From Deltaproteobacteria bacterium (lineage in GTDB: Bacteria; Myxococcota; JACPTQ01), in the NCBI GenBank assembly GCA_016192705.1, contig JACPTQ010000042.1:62001-126000 (forward strand): a stretch of DNA of 64,000 bases, read 5' to 3'. Of this stretch, positions 1 to 8,984 are shown piece by piece (within the stretch, counting starts at the first letter, position 1; each line of letters begins with the position of its first letter). Below the pieces are notes generated by a model. That model made no database searches, had not been told where the DNA came from, and saw only the letters and a program-made list of their open reading frames with translations. Both the position numbers and the translations under genes were made by a program.

Positions 1-340
1 TCACACAACATCTGACGACGCGCGCATCCTCGCCGAGCGCATTCGCGTTGACGTCGACCTCGCGAGCGGCCCCGACCCAAGCCAGCGTGTCACAATTTCC
101 GGTGGCCTCGCTGATCTCTTGACGGCCCGCGCCCATGCCGTCAACGAAGTCACGGCAGCGGCCGACGCCGCTCTCTACGAAGCGAAAGCCCGCGGGCGAA
201 ACCGGACCGTCGTTTTCGATGAACGAGAGTCAGAAAGAGCCTTTTTGGATAGGGGCGTCCTACGTCTCGAACAGGAGGAGGAAAAAAATGGTTACGCTCG
301 ACACCGTGATGCACCAGCCCATCGTGGCGGTTGCGCCTAG
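1..340 (+). CDS. GGDEF domain protein, C-terminal end only (partial)
   Basis: This is the 3' end of a gene that starts outside the window; the reading frame is open from base 2 to the stop at 338-340. The tail carries the typical end of a diguanylate cyclase GGDEF domain: a VTISGG-like beta strand followed by AADAALYEAKARGRNR, which matches the family signature ADxALYxAKxxGRN. GGDEF domains make cyclic di-GMP, but the catalytic GG(D/E)EF loop lies upstream and cannot be checked, so activity is unknown. The last 53 bases overlap the start of the following CBS gene in another frame, an unusually long overlap that suggests the two are translated from one message. Confidence 0.8.
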   Translation, partial: HTTSDDARILAERIRVDVDLASGPDPSQRVTISGGLADLLTARAHAVNEVTAAADAALYEAKARGRNRTVVFDERESERAFLDRGVLRLEQEEEKNGYARHRDAPAHRGGCA

Positions 341-794
341 AACGACAGCCGGCGAGGCCCGGAAACTCGCGCAACACAGACACGTCCGCCACCTGCTGGT
401 CGTCGATAAAGCAGACCTGGTCGGTGTGGTTTGCGTTTGCGACCTTCGCGATGCCGATTGGAGCGAGCCGGTCGAGGAGAGAATGCGGTTTCCCGTCATG
501 ACGATCGATAAACAAGCGTCCGTTCACGATGCCGCGGCGATTCTGCGAGAGCAGACCATCGGCTGCGTTCCGGTTATCGCGGACGATTCCGTTGTCGGCG
601 TTGTTTCGCGCGGCGACCTCCTGCGCGCGGGATTGCCGCCCGATGAAGTTCTCGGCACGCACGTCTGCGCCGCGTGTGGCCGGTACCACGACGTTCATCC
701 GTACAGGCTCGGACCCGACGTACAGTTCTGCGAGGAGTGCCTCGATCGCGCGACACCGGCGAGCGACGATGATGAAGTCGGCGGAGGTGATTGA
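288..794 (+). CDS. CBS-pair protein with C-terminal zinc ribbon (copy 1)
   Basis: A 168-residue protein with two CBS motifs (about residues 1-60 and 65-125) followed by a CAAC...CEEC four-cysteine cluster at about residues 128-156, which should bind zinc. CBS pairs sense adenine nucleotides or similar ligands and often regulate a partner. The ATG at 288 was chosen over longer in-frame starts because a strong AGGAGGAGG ribosome site lies just before it and because the neighbouring paralogue starts with the same MVTL and has the same length. The gene overlaps the GGDEF gene upstream and lies 54 nt before copy 2. The target of regulation is unknown; the GGDEF neighbour is a candidate. The acidic tail (DDDEVGGGD) is shared with copy 2. 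Confidence 0.85.
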   Translation: MVTLDTVMHQPIVAVAPRTTAGEARKLAQHRHVRHLLVVDKADLVGVVCVCDLRDADWSEPVEERMRFPVMTIDKQASVHDAAAILREQTIGCVPVIADDSVVGVVSRGDLLRAGLPPDEVLGTHVCAACGRYHDVHPYRLGPDVQFCEECLDRATPASDDDEVGGGD

Positions 795-848
795 AGTTTT
801 CTTGCGCGAGGCGCATTCTGTTTAAGGGCCAGAAAGGGGGTAAAGAGA

Positions 849-1355
849 ATGGTTACACTCGAAAACGTTATGCATGGACCGCCCGTCGCCGTGTCGCCGC
901 GAATGCGGGTCGGCGATGCCGCGGTCGTTTCCAGTTGGAAGCACGTGCGGCATCTCCTGGTCCACGACACCAAGCGAATCGTCGGAATCGTTTGCGTGTG
1001 CGACCTTCGCAGCGGCGATCTGCGGGCGCCCGTTTCGCAGCAAATGAAGACAACCATCGTCACCATCGACAAGTCGGCGAGTCTGCACGAGGCCGCGGCG
1101 GCGCTTCGCCAACACGGTGTCGGCTGCCTCCCCGTCATGTCGGATGGAACGATTGTGGGCGTCGTGTCGCGTGGCGATTTGTTGCGCGCCGGGCTTGAAT
1201 CCGACGAGGTTGTGGGCGAGCGACTCTGTTCGTCGTGCCACCGGTACCACGATCTGCGCGCGCTCGGCGACGACACCGACGTTCATTTTTGCGCCGATTG
1301 TCTTGAACGCGCGGCGCCCGCTGTGGACGACGACGAGATCGGCCCGGGCGACTAG
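849..1355 (+). CDS. CBS-pair protein with C-terminal zinc ribbon (copy 2)
   Basis: A 168-residue paralogue of the gene just upstream, collinear over its whole length: two CBS motifs, then CSSC...CADC, then an acidic tail DDDEIGPGD. Shared landmarks include MVTL at the start, KHVRHLLV, VCVCDLR and VVSRGDLLRAGL. The two copies have diverged clearly at protein level, so this is an old tandem duplication rather than a recent one. The start follows an AAAGGGGG-type ribosome site at about 834-841. The stop codon overlaps the stop of the convergent minus-strand gene by four bases. A role as nucleotide-sensing regulatory protein is inferred from the CBS family; ligand and partner are not visible. Confidence 0.85.
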   Translation: MVTLENVMHGPPVAVSPRMRVGDAAVVSSWKHVRHLLVHDTKRIVGIVCVCDLRSGDLRAPVSQQMKTTIVTIDKSASLHEAAAALRQHGVGCLPVMSDGTIVGVVSRGDLLRAGLESDEVVGERLCSSCHRYHDLRALGDDTDVHFCADCLERAAPAVDDDEIGPGD

Positions 1356-2653
1356 TCGGTCGGAAGGTCAGATTCAACCACGACGCCACTGTCAATGACG
1401 CGAACGCGACGAATGCTGACCGGCACGTTTCGACCGCCGATTTTGATCGACGCGGGAATCGCGACCTTCTTCACCATGTCGTGCGTTGTTCCCCACAGCT
1501 CCGATTTCAGCCAAACGCCGACCTCAAAAAGAAAATCGCCGCGCTTTGATACGACGCGAAGCCCATCGGTTTTCACTTCGAGCGACCGATCCGCCGCGAG
1601 TGCGAGCGAGAGCTTCCCTTCGAGCGTCACGACGCCCGCGGGACTCGACAGCTTCCAGAAGTGAACGCGCACCGTGCCGCCGTCCCGTTGGCGCCATTCA
1701 AACGACACGCGAAAATCGCCCTTCGGATCGGGCTTCCCCTTCGCATTGAACCGCGATGGCGCAAGGCCACGCGACATGGCGTAGAGGACGGCATCGAAAA
1801 GCGTCTGCCCGCGAACGAGCATCGTTAGCGCCCACGGCCCGGCCGGGATCGCCATTCCATCGAGGGGATCGTCAGAGGTGGACAGCGTTGTCGTTGCAAC
1901 CGCGACGACCGAATCGTCGGTCGATCGCACGCTCACCGAATTGAGCGGGATTTCCGTACCAGGCTTGAGCGCGGGGAGCGCAAACGAAAAACGCGCGAAC
2001 CGATCGAGATCGACGCCAAGGCCGGCGAGCGCCGCGCGGGCAAGGGCAAGGACGCCGCTCGAGAGTTTGTCGATAACCGCGGGCACCGATGACTGAATGA
2101 CCTTCCGAAGCAACCCTCGCGGTGCAAGCGCCGCGACCCAGGCCGCGACTTTTTCCTTCCACCCGGCTGCCAACTTGAGAACGAGGGCACGCGCCCGCGA
2201 CAGCCGCAGCGAAATATCAACCCGACCGCCCAGGAGCGCCGCCTCAACCGGGAACTCGCCCGCAACTTCGATGGACGCCGGCGCCTGTTTTCCGGCGGTC
2301 ACGTCAAACATCACGCGAAGGCCGAGGCACTCGGCACAGGCGCGGGTTGATTCGATCGCGACGCGCCTCAGCGCGACTTTGATCCCGAGCCCGAGCACAG
2401 GAAAGCCAAAACTCTTTTCGATCGCGCGTTCGGCCAGCTTCTTCTCGATGAGCGCCTGGACAACCGACAGCGGAACCGCAACCGCCACGTGCTCGCCGCG
2501 CGCGTTCACACGCGGAAACGTCGACAGCCGCTCATACTCAACGCGCAATCCCGCACCCGCACCGCATTGTGCCGTCGTCAACGCCAAGACGCCAACAATT
2601 CCTCTCCCCACCGCAAACATCCCTCGCAGATAATTTGGACTAATTCGGTCCAC
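1352..2653 (-). CDS. hypothetical exported protein
   Basis: A protein of 433 residues that I do not recognise. The N-terminus ([14 protein letters not shown], then QCGAGAG) looks like a signal peptide; the Cys is preceded by Gln, so it is not a good lipobox and cleavage rather than lipidation is more likely. The rest is rich in beta-strand-like alternation, with a segment of helices around residues 155-210, and could be an amphipathic lipid-binding fold, but this is speculation. The GTG at 2653 has a GGGAGAGGA ribosome site about 8 nt upstream; ATG at 2620 is the alternative. It is divergent from the DUF255 gene and ends tail-to-tail with CBS copy 2. Confidence 0.6.
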   Translation of the reverse strand: MDRISPNYLRGMFAVGRGIVGVLALTTAQCGAGAGLRVEYERLSTFPRVNARGEHVAVAVPLSVVQALIEKKLAERAIEKSFGFPVLGLGIKVALRRVAIESTRACAECLGLRVMFDVTAGKQAPASIEVAGEFPVEAALLGGRVDISLRLSRARALVLKLAAGWKEKVAAWVAALAPRGLLRKVIQSSVPAVIDKLSSGVLALARAALAGLGVDLDRFARFSFALPALKPGTEIPLNSVSVRSTDDSVVAVATTTLSTSDDPLDGMAIPAGPWALTMLVRGQTLFDAVLYAMSRGLAPSRFNAKGKPDPKGDFRVSFEWRQRDGGTVRVHFWKLSSPAGVVTLEGKLSLALAADRSLEVKTDGLRVVSKRGDFLFEVGVWLKSELWGTTHDMVKKVAIPASIKIGGRNVPVSIRRVRVIDSGVVVESDLPTD

Positions 2654-2712
2654 TTGACGATCCTCTCCCTCTCAGTTCAGTGTTGAGAACCATCGTAGCC
2701 GAAAGGACGCTG

Positions 2713-4612
2713 ATGCCAAACCGCCTTGCCGCCGAAACCAGCCCTTACCTCTTGCAGCACGCAGAGAACCCCGTCGACTGGTATGCCTGGGGCGACGAAG
2801 CGTTCACGCGCGCAAAAGCCGAAGACAAACCAATTCTTCTTTCGGTCGGCTACTCCGCTTGTCACTGGTGCCACGTGATGGAGCGCGAGAGCTTTGAAGA
2901 CGCGGCGACGGCCGCCGTGATGAACGCGCACTTCGTGAGTGTGAAGGTTGATCGCGAAGAGCGCCCGGACCTCGACGAAATCTATATGCACGCCGTACAG
3001 GCGTTTACGGGCGGACACGGCGGTTGGCCGATGACGGTTTTCCTCACACCCGACAAGTTCCCCTTTTTTGCGGGAACTTATTTTCCGCCGATCGCCACGC
3101 GCGGTATGCCGTCGTTTCGTGATGTCCTCCACCACACCGCGGGGCTTTGGCGTGAACGGCGGCTCGACATCGCACGCGTGACCGGCGACCTCGCGGATCA
3201 TTTAAAAGGGGTTGGTCGACTGCCCGCTCCGGCCGCCACAATCGAAACCGATTGGCTCGCGCGCGTGGCCGCGGGCTGTCGCGACGATTTTGACCCGCGC
3301 TTTGGCGGATTCGGCGGCGCGCCAAAATTTCCGCCTTCGCGAACGGTCGGCGTTTTGCTCGCACATTGGAAGACGACCGGCGATGAAACTTCGCGCACGA
3401 TGATTGTAAAGACGCTCGACGCGATGGCAGCGGGCGGCCTGTACGACGTTTTGGGCGGCGGCTTTGCGCGCTACTCGGTCGATCACGAATGGCTCATCCC
3501 GCACTTTGAGAAGATGCTTTACGACAACGCGGAGCTCGCGTGCGTTTACATCGACGCGCACGTCGCGTTCGCGAACGAGACTTACGGCCGCATCGCGCGC
3601 GAAACGCTCGACTACTTGCTTCGCGATATGACGTCGCCCGAAGGTGCTTTCTATTCGTCGGAAGATGCCGACAGCGAAGGACATGAAGGCAAGTTCTATG
3701 TATGGACGCCGGACGAAGTTTCGGCCGTTCTCGGCCAGCGAGACGGACAACGCGCGTGCGAGCTGTTCGGCGTCGCGGCCGACGGCAATTTTGAGCACGG
3801 CGCGTCGGTCATCCGTCCCAAACGGGCGCTCGAAGAGATGTCGACCGATGACCGCCTTTTTTTCACCAAGGCAAAGGACACGCTTTTCGCTTCACGCGAG
3901 GCGCGGGTGCGGCCGGGACGAGACGACAAGATCATCACCGCGTGGAATGCGCTTGCAATCTGTGCGCTCGCTAAAGCGGGCGCCGTTTTCGACGATGCGC
4001 GGTATCTGGGCGCCGCCGGCGTTTGTCGATGTTTACGAGGCGACATTTGATACGCGATGGGTCTCGCGCGCCCTCGAGCTCGCCGACGACATGGTTCGTC
4101 TCTTTTGGGACGACACGGACGGTGGTTTTTTTTATACGGGCAGCGACGCGGAAACGCTTCTCGCGCGCAGCAAGCACCCACTCGGCGGCGCCGAACCATC
4201 CGGCAACGGTGTCGCGGCACTCGCCTTCGCACGCCTCGCCACGTTATGCGGTCGCAATGACCTCGGCGAAAAAGCAGACCGCATCTTGCGATCGTACGCG
4301 CCAATCCTTGAGCGCGCCGCGCGCGTGCTCGGCCCTGAGGCCGTTGCCGGTGCATGGCGATCCGGTGACGTTGAGGAAATCGGCGTCGTTGGCCGCGCGG
4401 ATGACCCAACGGTGCGCGCGATGCTTGCCAACGTTCGGCGTCGTTATCACCCGTTTCGCGTCGTTTGTCGCCTCGACGTTGGCGCCGCGACGGACCTTTT
4501 TCCGTGGATGCTCGCGCGGACCGGCGGCGAAGCGCGTGCATTTGTCTGCAAGGGCTCGACGTGCCTTGCGCCCGTTGACACCGCGGAAGACCTGTCCGCC
4601 CAGCTCGGTTGA
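2713..4612 (+). pseudogene. DUF255/YyaL-type thioredoxin-fold protein, disrupted by internal deletion and frameshift
   Basis: The N-terminal part (2713-about 4020) has the thioredoxin-like DUF255 domain with the [11 protein letters not shown] motif, VDREERPD and GGWPM, then the six-hairpin-like region through [12 protein letters not shown]. The reading frame then stops at 4050, while the rest of the family ([39 protein letters not shown]) continues in the next frame from about 4026 to 4612. Joined, the parts give about 633 residues; family members usually have about 680, and the missing 40-50 residues fall exactly at the junction. So both a deletion and a frame change occurred near 4015-4030, or the assembly dropped bases there. 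The ATG at 2713 gives the usual family start [17 protein letters not shown] after a GAAAGGA ribosome site. Function in this family is poorly known. Confidence 0.8.
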
Positions 4613-4679
4613 TACCGAAAACCTTTGACCGCGCGGGCCGCGTTCTTTGGTATCATGCCTTCGGCGAAAGGAGGATGCT

Positions 4680-5240
4680 GTGAAGCAGTTGATTCTCGTA
4701 CTTTTGGGTTCTTTCATTGGAATCGGATCGGCGTGCAAGAAGGAGGACGCGACCACCAAACCGGCCGACCCGCGGGCTGCGGCTCGACCCGCAACGCTGC
4801 CACCGCGCGCAGAACCGGCGAAGCCCGCTTTCCTCGCCGTGCCGAAGCTCGGCGTTCAGATCGAAGTCCCGGCGGATGCCAAAGTTAACGATGGCGCGGG
4901 CGATTCAGTCATGATCATGAGCGATTCGCAACCCGATTGCGTTGTGATGCTCTCGAAGGTTAATCCCGACATAGCCGACAAGTTCGAGAAAGTTGTCGCC
5001 GAAATAAAAAATGCAAAGATGGGGCACGGACCGCTCAAGGCGATGACAAAAGAAGAGAATCAGCCAAACGGCAACTGGAAGATTGAGTGGACGTCGACGA
5101 GCGACATCACCAAGAAGGATCTGTTCGGCGTTCAACACCGCGTCGTGTTGGCTGGCACACTTTACGATTGTGCGCGAAAAACCAACACCGCAGCCGGACA
5201 GGCTTGCGTTGCGCGCGCGTGCTCGAGCCTCAAGAAATAG
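4680..5240 (+). CDS. small lipoprotein, unknown function
   Basis: A 186-residue protein starting at GTG 4680, directly after an AAAGGAGG ribosome site; the longer in-frame start at 4647 would bury this site. The N-terminus (VKQLILVLLGSFIGIGSAC then KKED) is a lipoprotein signal with GSAC at the cleavage point. A Thr/Ala/Pro-rich linker follows, then a globular domain of about 150 residues containing two late cysteine pairs. I do not recognise the domain. A hairpin terminator lies between this gene and the helicase gene downstream, so it is probably transcribed alone. Confidence 0.65.
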   Translation: MKQLILVLLGSFIGIGSACKKEDATTKPADPRAAARPATLPPRAEPAKPAFLAVPKLGVQIEVPADAKVNDGAGDSVMIMSDSQPDCVVMLSKVNPDIADKFEKVVAEIKNAKMGHGPLKAMTKEENQPNGNWKIEWTSTSDITKKDLFGVQHRVVLAGTLYDCARKTNTAAGQACVARACSSLKK

Positions 5241-5303
5241 CGCCGACCCCCATCGCAGCGCGGCAATCACCCTTCCCATCGCTGGTTTCGAGTCGACCGA
5301 TGA

Positions 5304-5331
5304 AAGCGCCCGACGGCGCTTGACGGTTTTT
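5304..5331 (+). terminator. intrinsic terminator after the small lipoprotein gene
   Basis: A perfect 7-bp stem (AAGCGCC / GGCGCTT) with a 4-nt loop CGAC at 5304-5321 is followed by GACGG and a run of five T at 5327-5331. It lies 64 nt after the lipoprotein stop and 24 nt before the helicase start, so it should separate the two transcripts. Confidence 0.55.
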
Positions 5332-5354
5332 CACGATTCGCGCATGGTGCGCAA

Positions 5355-7592
5355 ATGGACCTCACGACGCTCAACCCGGCTCAACGCGACGCCGTGCTTC
5401 ACGACGGCGGGCCACTTCTCGTTCTGGCCGGCGCTGGCAGCGGAAAGACGCGCGTCGTCACAACGCGCATCGCGCGAATGCTCGCCGAAGGGCTTGCGGC
5501 GGACCGCTTGTTCGCCGTCACGTTCACGAACAAAGCCGCGGGTGAAATGCGTTCGCGGGTCGAATCGATCGCAGGTGGAAGCGCAACGGGGATTTGGCTC
5601 GGGACGTTTCACGGCCTTTGCGCAAAGCTTCTTCGCATTTATGGTGAGCGCATCGGCGTCGGTGCGGGCTTTACGATTTTCGACGATGACGACAGCGAAC
5701 GCCTCATCTCGGCGGTCCTCAAGGAAAAAAACCTCGACGCGAAACTTTACCCGGCGCGTGCGGTGAACGACCGCATCGATGCGGCGAAAAACCGCGGGGT
5801 CGATGCAACCGAGTTTACGAAAACGGCGTTCGGGCCGTATGAAGAACGGATCGCGGCGATTTTTTTGGCCTACCAGGCGCGGCTGCGCGCGTCGGGCGGC
5901 GTCGATTTCGCCGATCTGCTCCTTGAGGCGCGGCGCCTCCTGACCGAGTGCACCGACGTGCGCGACCGTTTGCGGCGGCGGTTTCACGAGATTCTCGTCG
6001 ACGAGTTCCAGGACACGAATCGCCCGCAGTACGACCTTTTGCGTCTTCTTGTTCCCGAGTCGCAGCGCATAACCGTTGTCGGCGACGACGACCAGTCGAT
6101 TTACCGCTGGCGCGGCGCCGACGTCGGGAACCTGCTCGGTTTCGAGGACGACTTCCCGGGAACGCGCGTGGTCAAGCTCGAACAGAACTACCGCTCGACC
6201 GGGAACATCCTCGCGGCCGCCAACGCGGTGATCGCCGCAAATCCGCACCGCCACGAAAAAAAGCTTTGGACCGAGGCCGTTGCGGGCGAGCCGATCGCGT
6301 GGAACGTTGTCCCCGATGAGCAGGCGGAGGCGCGCCTTGTGACGCGGGCGATTTCGACGTGGATCGCGGAAGGTGGCGCCGCGTCGGATTGCGCCGTCTT
6401 CTATCGCGTCGGGGCGCATTCGCGCGCGGTCGAGCAAACCCTCGCGGAAGAACGCATCCCTTACCGCGTCGTGGGCGGGCTTCGCTTTTTCGAACGCGCC
6501 GAAGTGAAAGACTGCCTCGCCTATTTGCGGCTTCTCCAAAACCAGAACGACGAGGTCGCGCTTCGCCGCATCATCAATACGCCCACACGCGGAATTGGAC
6601 GCACCACGCAGGAAGCAATTTGGCAAGCGGCATCGCAAACGCCAACATTGTGGGAGGCCGTGCGCGCGTCGCCCGCGCCCAAAGTTGCCGCGTTTGCCAC
6701 GCTCATCGAGTCGCTGCGCGCAGAGGTCGACGGCGCCGGGCCCGCAGATGCGCTCACGACGATTCTGGAACGCGTCGGGTACGTTGCGTGGCTCGGTGAC
6801 GAAACGCGCGAAGACGAAGCGCGCGTCGACAACGTCGGCGAGCTCCTCTCGGCGGCGCGACGCTTCCAAGATGCCGCGGAGACACCAACCGTCGCGGCCT
6901 ACCTTGAAAACGTCGCGCTCGTCACGGAGCTCGACCGCCTCGACACGTCAACCGACTTTGTGACGCTCATGACGCTTCACGCGGCGAAAGGGCTCGAGTA
7001 CCCACTCGTTTTTCTGATTGGCCTCGAGGAACAAACGTTCCCGCACGCCCGCGCCTACGAAGACGACGCCGAGATGGAAGAAGAACGGCGCCTTTGTTAC
7101 GTCGGCATCACGCGGGCGCGACAACGCCTCATTCTCACGACCGCGCAGATGCGTTCGGTTTTCGGTTCGCGCTTGCCGCGGATCGCGTCGCGTTTTGCGC
7201 GGTCGATTCCGCAAGACCTTCTTGAAGTGACGGCGGCGCCCGAGCGCGAGGATTTTGTCCACGAGGACAGAGGCGCGGATGAATCACCCTGGTCGACGCA
7301 GATGGCTCGGCGGTTTCGCGGGCGCTCTTGGGACGAGCACGACCAGCGGACGGAACACGACACCGACGCGCCGATCGCACCGGCGCGATTTTCCGAGCGC
7401 GCTTACAAAGAGACGCTTGCTGAAGTCGTTCCCGCGGCCCCTTTTGAGAAGGGCGCGCGCGTGCGGCACGCTCAATTCGGCGTCGGCAGCGTGCGAGCGG
7501 TCGAGGGAAGTGGCGCGACGTGCAAAGTCGTCGTCACGTTTCCGGGAATCGGCGAAAAGAAAATCATCGCGCGCTTTCTCGCCGCCGATTGA
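5355..7592 (+). CDS. pcrA: ATP-dependent DNA helicase, UvrD/PcrA type
   Basis: A 745-residue superfamily 1A 3'-5' helicase. Visible motifs in order: NPAQRDAV (Q motif), GAGSGKT (Walker A, about residue 26), VDEFQDTN (motif II, about 215), GDDDQSIYRWRGA (motif III, about 242), QNYRST (motif IV, about 276), HAAKGLEYP (motif V, about 541) and YVGITRAR (motif VI, about 581). The C-terminus (about 690-745) carries the GARVRHAQFGVGSV segment typical of PcrA/UvrD tails, which in relatives contacts RNA polymerase. The family acts in nucleotide excision repair and in clearing RecA or stalled polymerase. Length is normal. A second, different UvrD-like helicase lies at 15959-17977. Gene symbol by motif and tail resemblance; uvrD would be equally defensible. 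Confidence 0.93.
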   Translation: MDLTTLNPAQRDAVLHDGGPLLVLAGAGSGKTRVVTTRIARMLAEGLAADRLFAVTFTNKAAGEMRSRVESIAGGSATGIWLGTFHGLCAKLLRIYGERIGVGAGFTIFDDDDSERLISAVLKEKNLDAKLYPARAVNDRIDAAKNRGVDATEFTKTAFGPYEERIAAIFLAYQARLRASGGVDFADLLLEARRLLTECTDVRDRLRRRFHEILVDEFQDTNRPQYDLLRLLVPESQRITVVGDDDQSIYRWRGADVGNLLGFEDDFPGTRVVKLEQNYRSTGNILAAANAVIAANPHRHEKKLWTEAVAGEPIAWNVVPDEQAEARLVTRAISTWIAEGGAASDCAVFYRVGAHSRAVEQTLAEERIPYRVVGGLRFFERAEVKDCLAYLRLLQNQNDEVALRRIINTPTRGIGRTTQEAIWQAASQTPTLWEAVRASPAPKVAAFATLIESLRAEVDGAGPADALTTILERVGYVAWLGDETREDEARVDNVGELLSAARRFQDAAETPTVAAYLENVALVTELDRLDTSTDFVTLMTLHAAKGLEYPLVFLIGLEEQTFPHARAYEDDAEMEEERRLCYVGITRARQRLILTTAQMRSVFGSRLPRIASRFARSIPQDLLEVTAAPEREDFVHEDRGADESPWSTQMARRFRGRSWDEHDQRTEHDTDAPIAPARFSERAYKETLAEVVPAAPFEKGARVRHAQFGVGSVRAVEGSGATCKVVVTFPGIGEKKIIARFLAAD

Positions 7593-7610
7593 TCCGGTCG
7601 CCGCGCAATC

Positions 7611-7662
7611 GGGGCCAATAGTCCCCATACGGGACGTCACGGGGATGGGGTCAATTGTCTCC
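7611..7662. repeat. pair of 16-bp quasi-palindromic direct repeats
   Basis: Two copies of GGGGYCAATWGTCYCC lie at 7611-7626 and 7647-7662, in the gap between the helicase and CapA-like genes. Each copy is itself close to a palindrome, and the spacer plus arm also allows CCCCAT/ATGGGG pairing. This could be a REP-like unit, a binding site for a dimeric regulator, or part of the helicase terminator. There is no T-run, so simple termination is not supported. Confidence 0.5.
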
Positions 7663-7739
7663 ATTTCGTTTTTCGTCGCGAGCCGACCCGAGAAGAGCGT
7701 CGCCGCTTGAGGGCGCGCACTTTGCACCTTATCCGCGCC

Positions 7740-8984
7740 ATGAAAACACGATGGTGGTGCAAAATCGTTTTCGCGGCTTCTGGGCTTGCGTGCGGCGGCA
7801 CGGGTCCAGGTTTGCCCGATTCTCATATCGACGACGAGGACAGTGATTACTACGTCCCGCTCGCTGATGAGGATGGCAAAACCGACCGCGTCGTCTCTCG
7901 CCTCGCGTTCACGAATGCGTGCGCGGCCGGTCCCAAGCTCGTGATCTCGGCCGTCGGCGACGTTCTCCTTCACAGCTCGTTGCAGCGGCAAGCCTATCGC
8001 GCGTCCGACGGCGCCCGAACCCTCTGGAAAGACGTCGAGCCGCTCTTTGCGAAGGCCCACATCTCTTACGCAAACCTCGAAGGGCCCGCGGCCTCGGGCG
8101 TCGTCGCGAGCGGTCGCGACGCACGCGACCCGGGCAAAGTGTACGATGGCAGCGTCTACTCGGGTTATCCGCAGTTCAACTATCATCCATCGCTTCTCGC
8201 CGACCTCGTCGCCGCGGGGATCGACATCGTCTCGACGGCCAACAATCACGCGCTCGATCGTCGCGCACTCGGCGCCAACCGAACCATCGCTGGGCTCAAC
8301 GCCGCCGCGCTCAAGTTTTCCGGTACGCGCACCTCAACCGCATCGTCGCGCACTTTCCACACGACGACGTCCGCGGCCGGGTTCAAAATCGCGTGGCTCG
8401 CGTGCACATTCAGCACGAACGGCATCCGCGACGCCAAAGATCAGGTCCTCATGTGCTACGAGGACACGACCGAAATCGAGGGGATCATCCGCGCGCTCGC
8501 GAAAACGCCTGGGATCGACGCGGTCATCGTGACGCCGCACTGGGGCAACGAATACGAGGCGACACCGTCGTCGTCGCAAAAATCGCTCGGCAAGAAATTC
8601 TTAAACGCGGGGGCGCTTGCGGTCATCGGTAGCCACCCGCACGTCACGCAACCGTGGGAAAAATTCGTGACCGCCGACGGACGCGAGACGTTCATCATCT
8701 ACTCGCTTGGCAACTTCGTGAGCGCACAATCGCAGCTCGCGCGACGCTCAACGCTTGTTCTCTACCTCGGGCTCACGCGCGGGGCGAACGGCAAGACGAT
8801 CATTAACGGCGTCCGGTACGTGCCGCTCACCATGACGTCGACGAGTGCCGGTCGTTCCCTCAAGTTCGCATCCGAGGCGGGATCGACCGCGAGCAGTTAC
8901 CGACTCACCGTTGGAATGTTTGGGCGCGATAATCGCCTCGCACCGACGGACCCCGTTGTCACGAATCCTGAGTGCCCGCGGTGA
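7740..8984 (+). CDS. CapA family (poly-gamma-glutamate synthesis type) metallophosphoesterase-like protein
   Basis: A 414-residue protein, if started at ATG 7740 (MKTRWWCKIV). Its first residues look like a signal peptide ending near GLACGG, possibly a lipoprotein. The CapA fold follows: VISAVGDVLLH (about 66), YANLEGP (about 113), STANNHALD (about 165), VTPHWGNEY (about 263) and GSHPHV (about 297), then SLGNFV. These histidine- and asparagine-bearing motifs are those of the calcineurin-like phosphoesterase superfamily. In Bacillus CapA takes part in poly-gamma-glutamate export; in Gram-negatives the substrate is usually unknown. The 3' end overlaps the M23 peptidase gene on the other strand by 88 bp. 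Confidence 0.85.
   Translation: MKTRWWCKIVFAASGLACGGTGPGLPDSHIDDEDSDYYVPLADEDGKTDRVVSRLAFTNACAAGPKLVISAVGDVLLHSSLQRQAYRASDGARTLWKDVEPLFAKAHISYANLEGPAASGVVASGRDARDPGKVYDGSVYSGYPQFNYHPSLLADLVAAGIDIVSTANNHALDRRALGANRTIAGLNAAALKFSGTRTSTASSRTFHTTTSAAGFKIAWLACTFSTNGIRDAKDQVLMCYEDTTEIEGIIRALAKTPGIDAVIVTPHWGNEYEATPSSSQKSLGKKFLNAGALAVIGSHPHVTQPWEKFVTADGRETFIIYSLGNFVSAQSQLARRSTLVLYLGLTRGANGKTIINGVRYVPLTMTSTSAGRSLKFASEAGSTASSYRLTVGMFGRDNRLAPTDPVVTNPECPR

Noticed and set aside
5331-6869. Open frame of 512 codons on the minus strand opposite the first helicase
   Set aside because: It mirrors a clear UvrD/PcrA gene, has no recognisable domain and has the Arg/Gly/Ala bias of antisense frames in GC-rich DNA.
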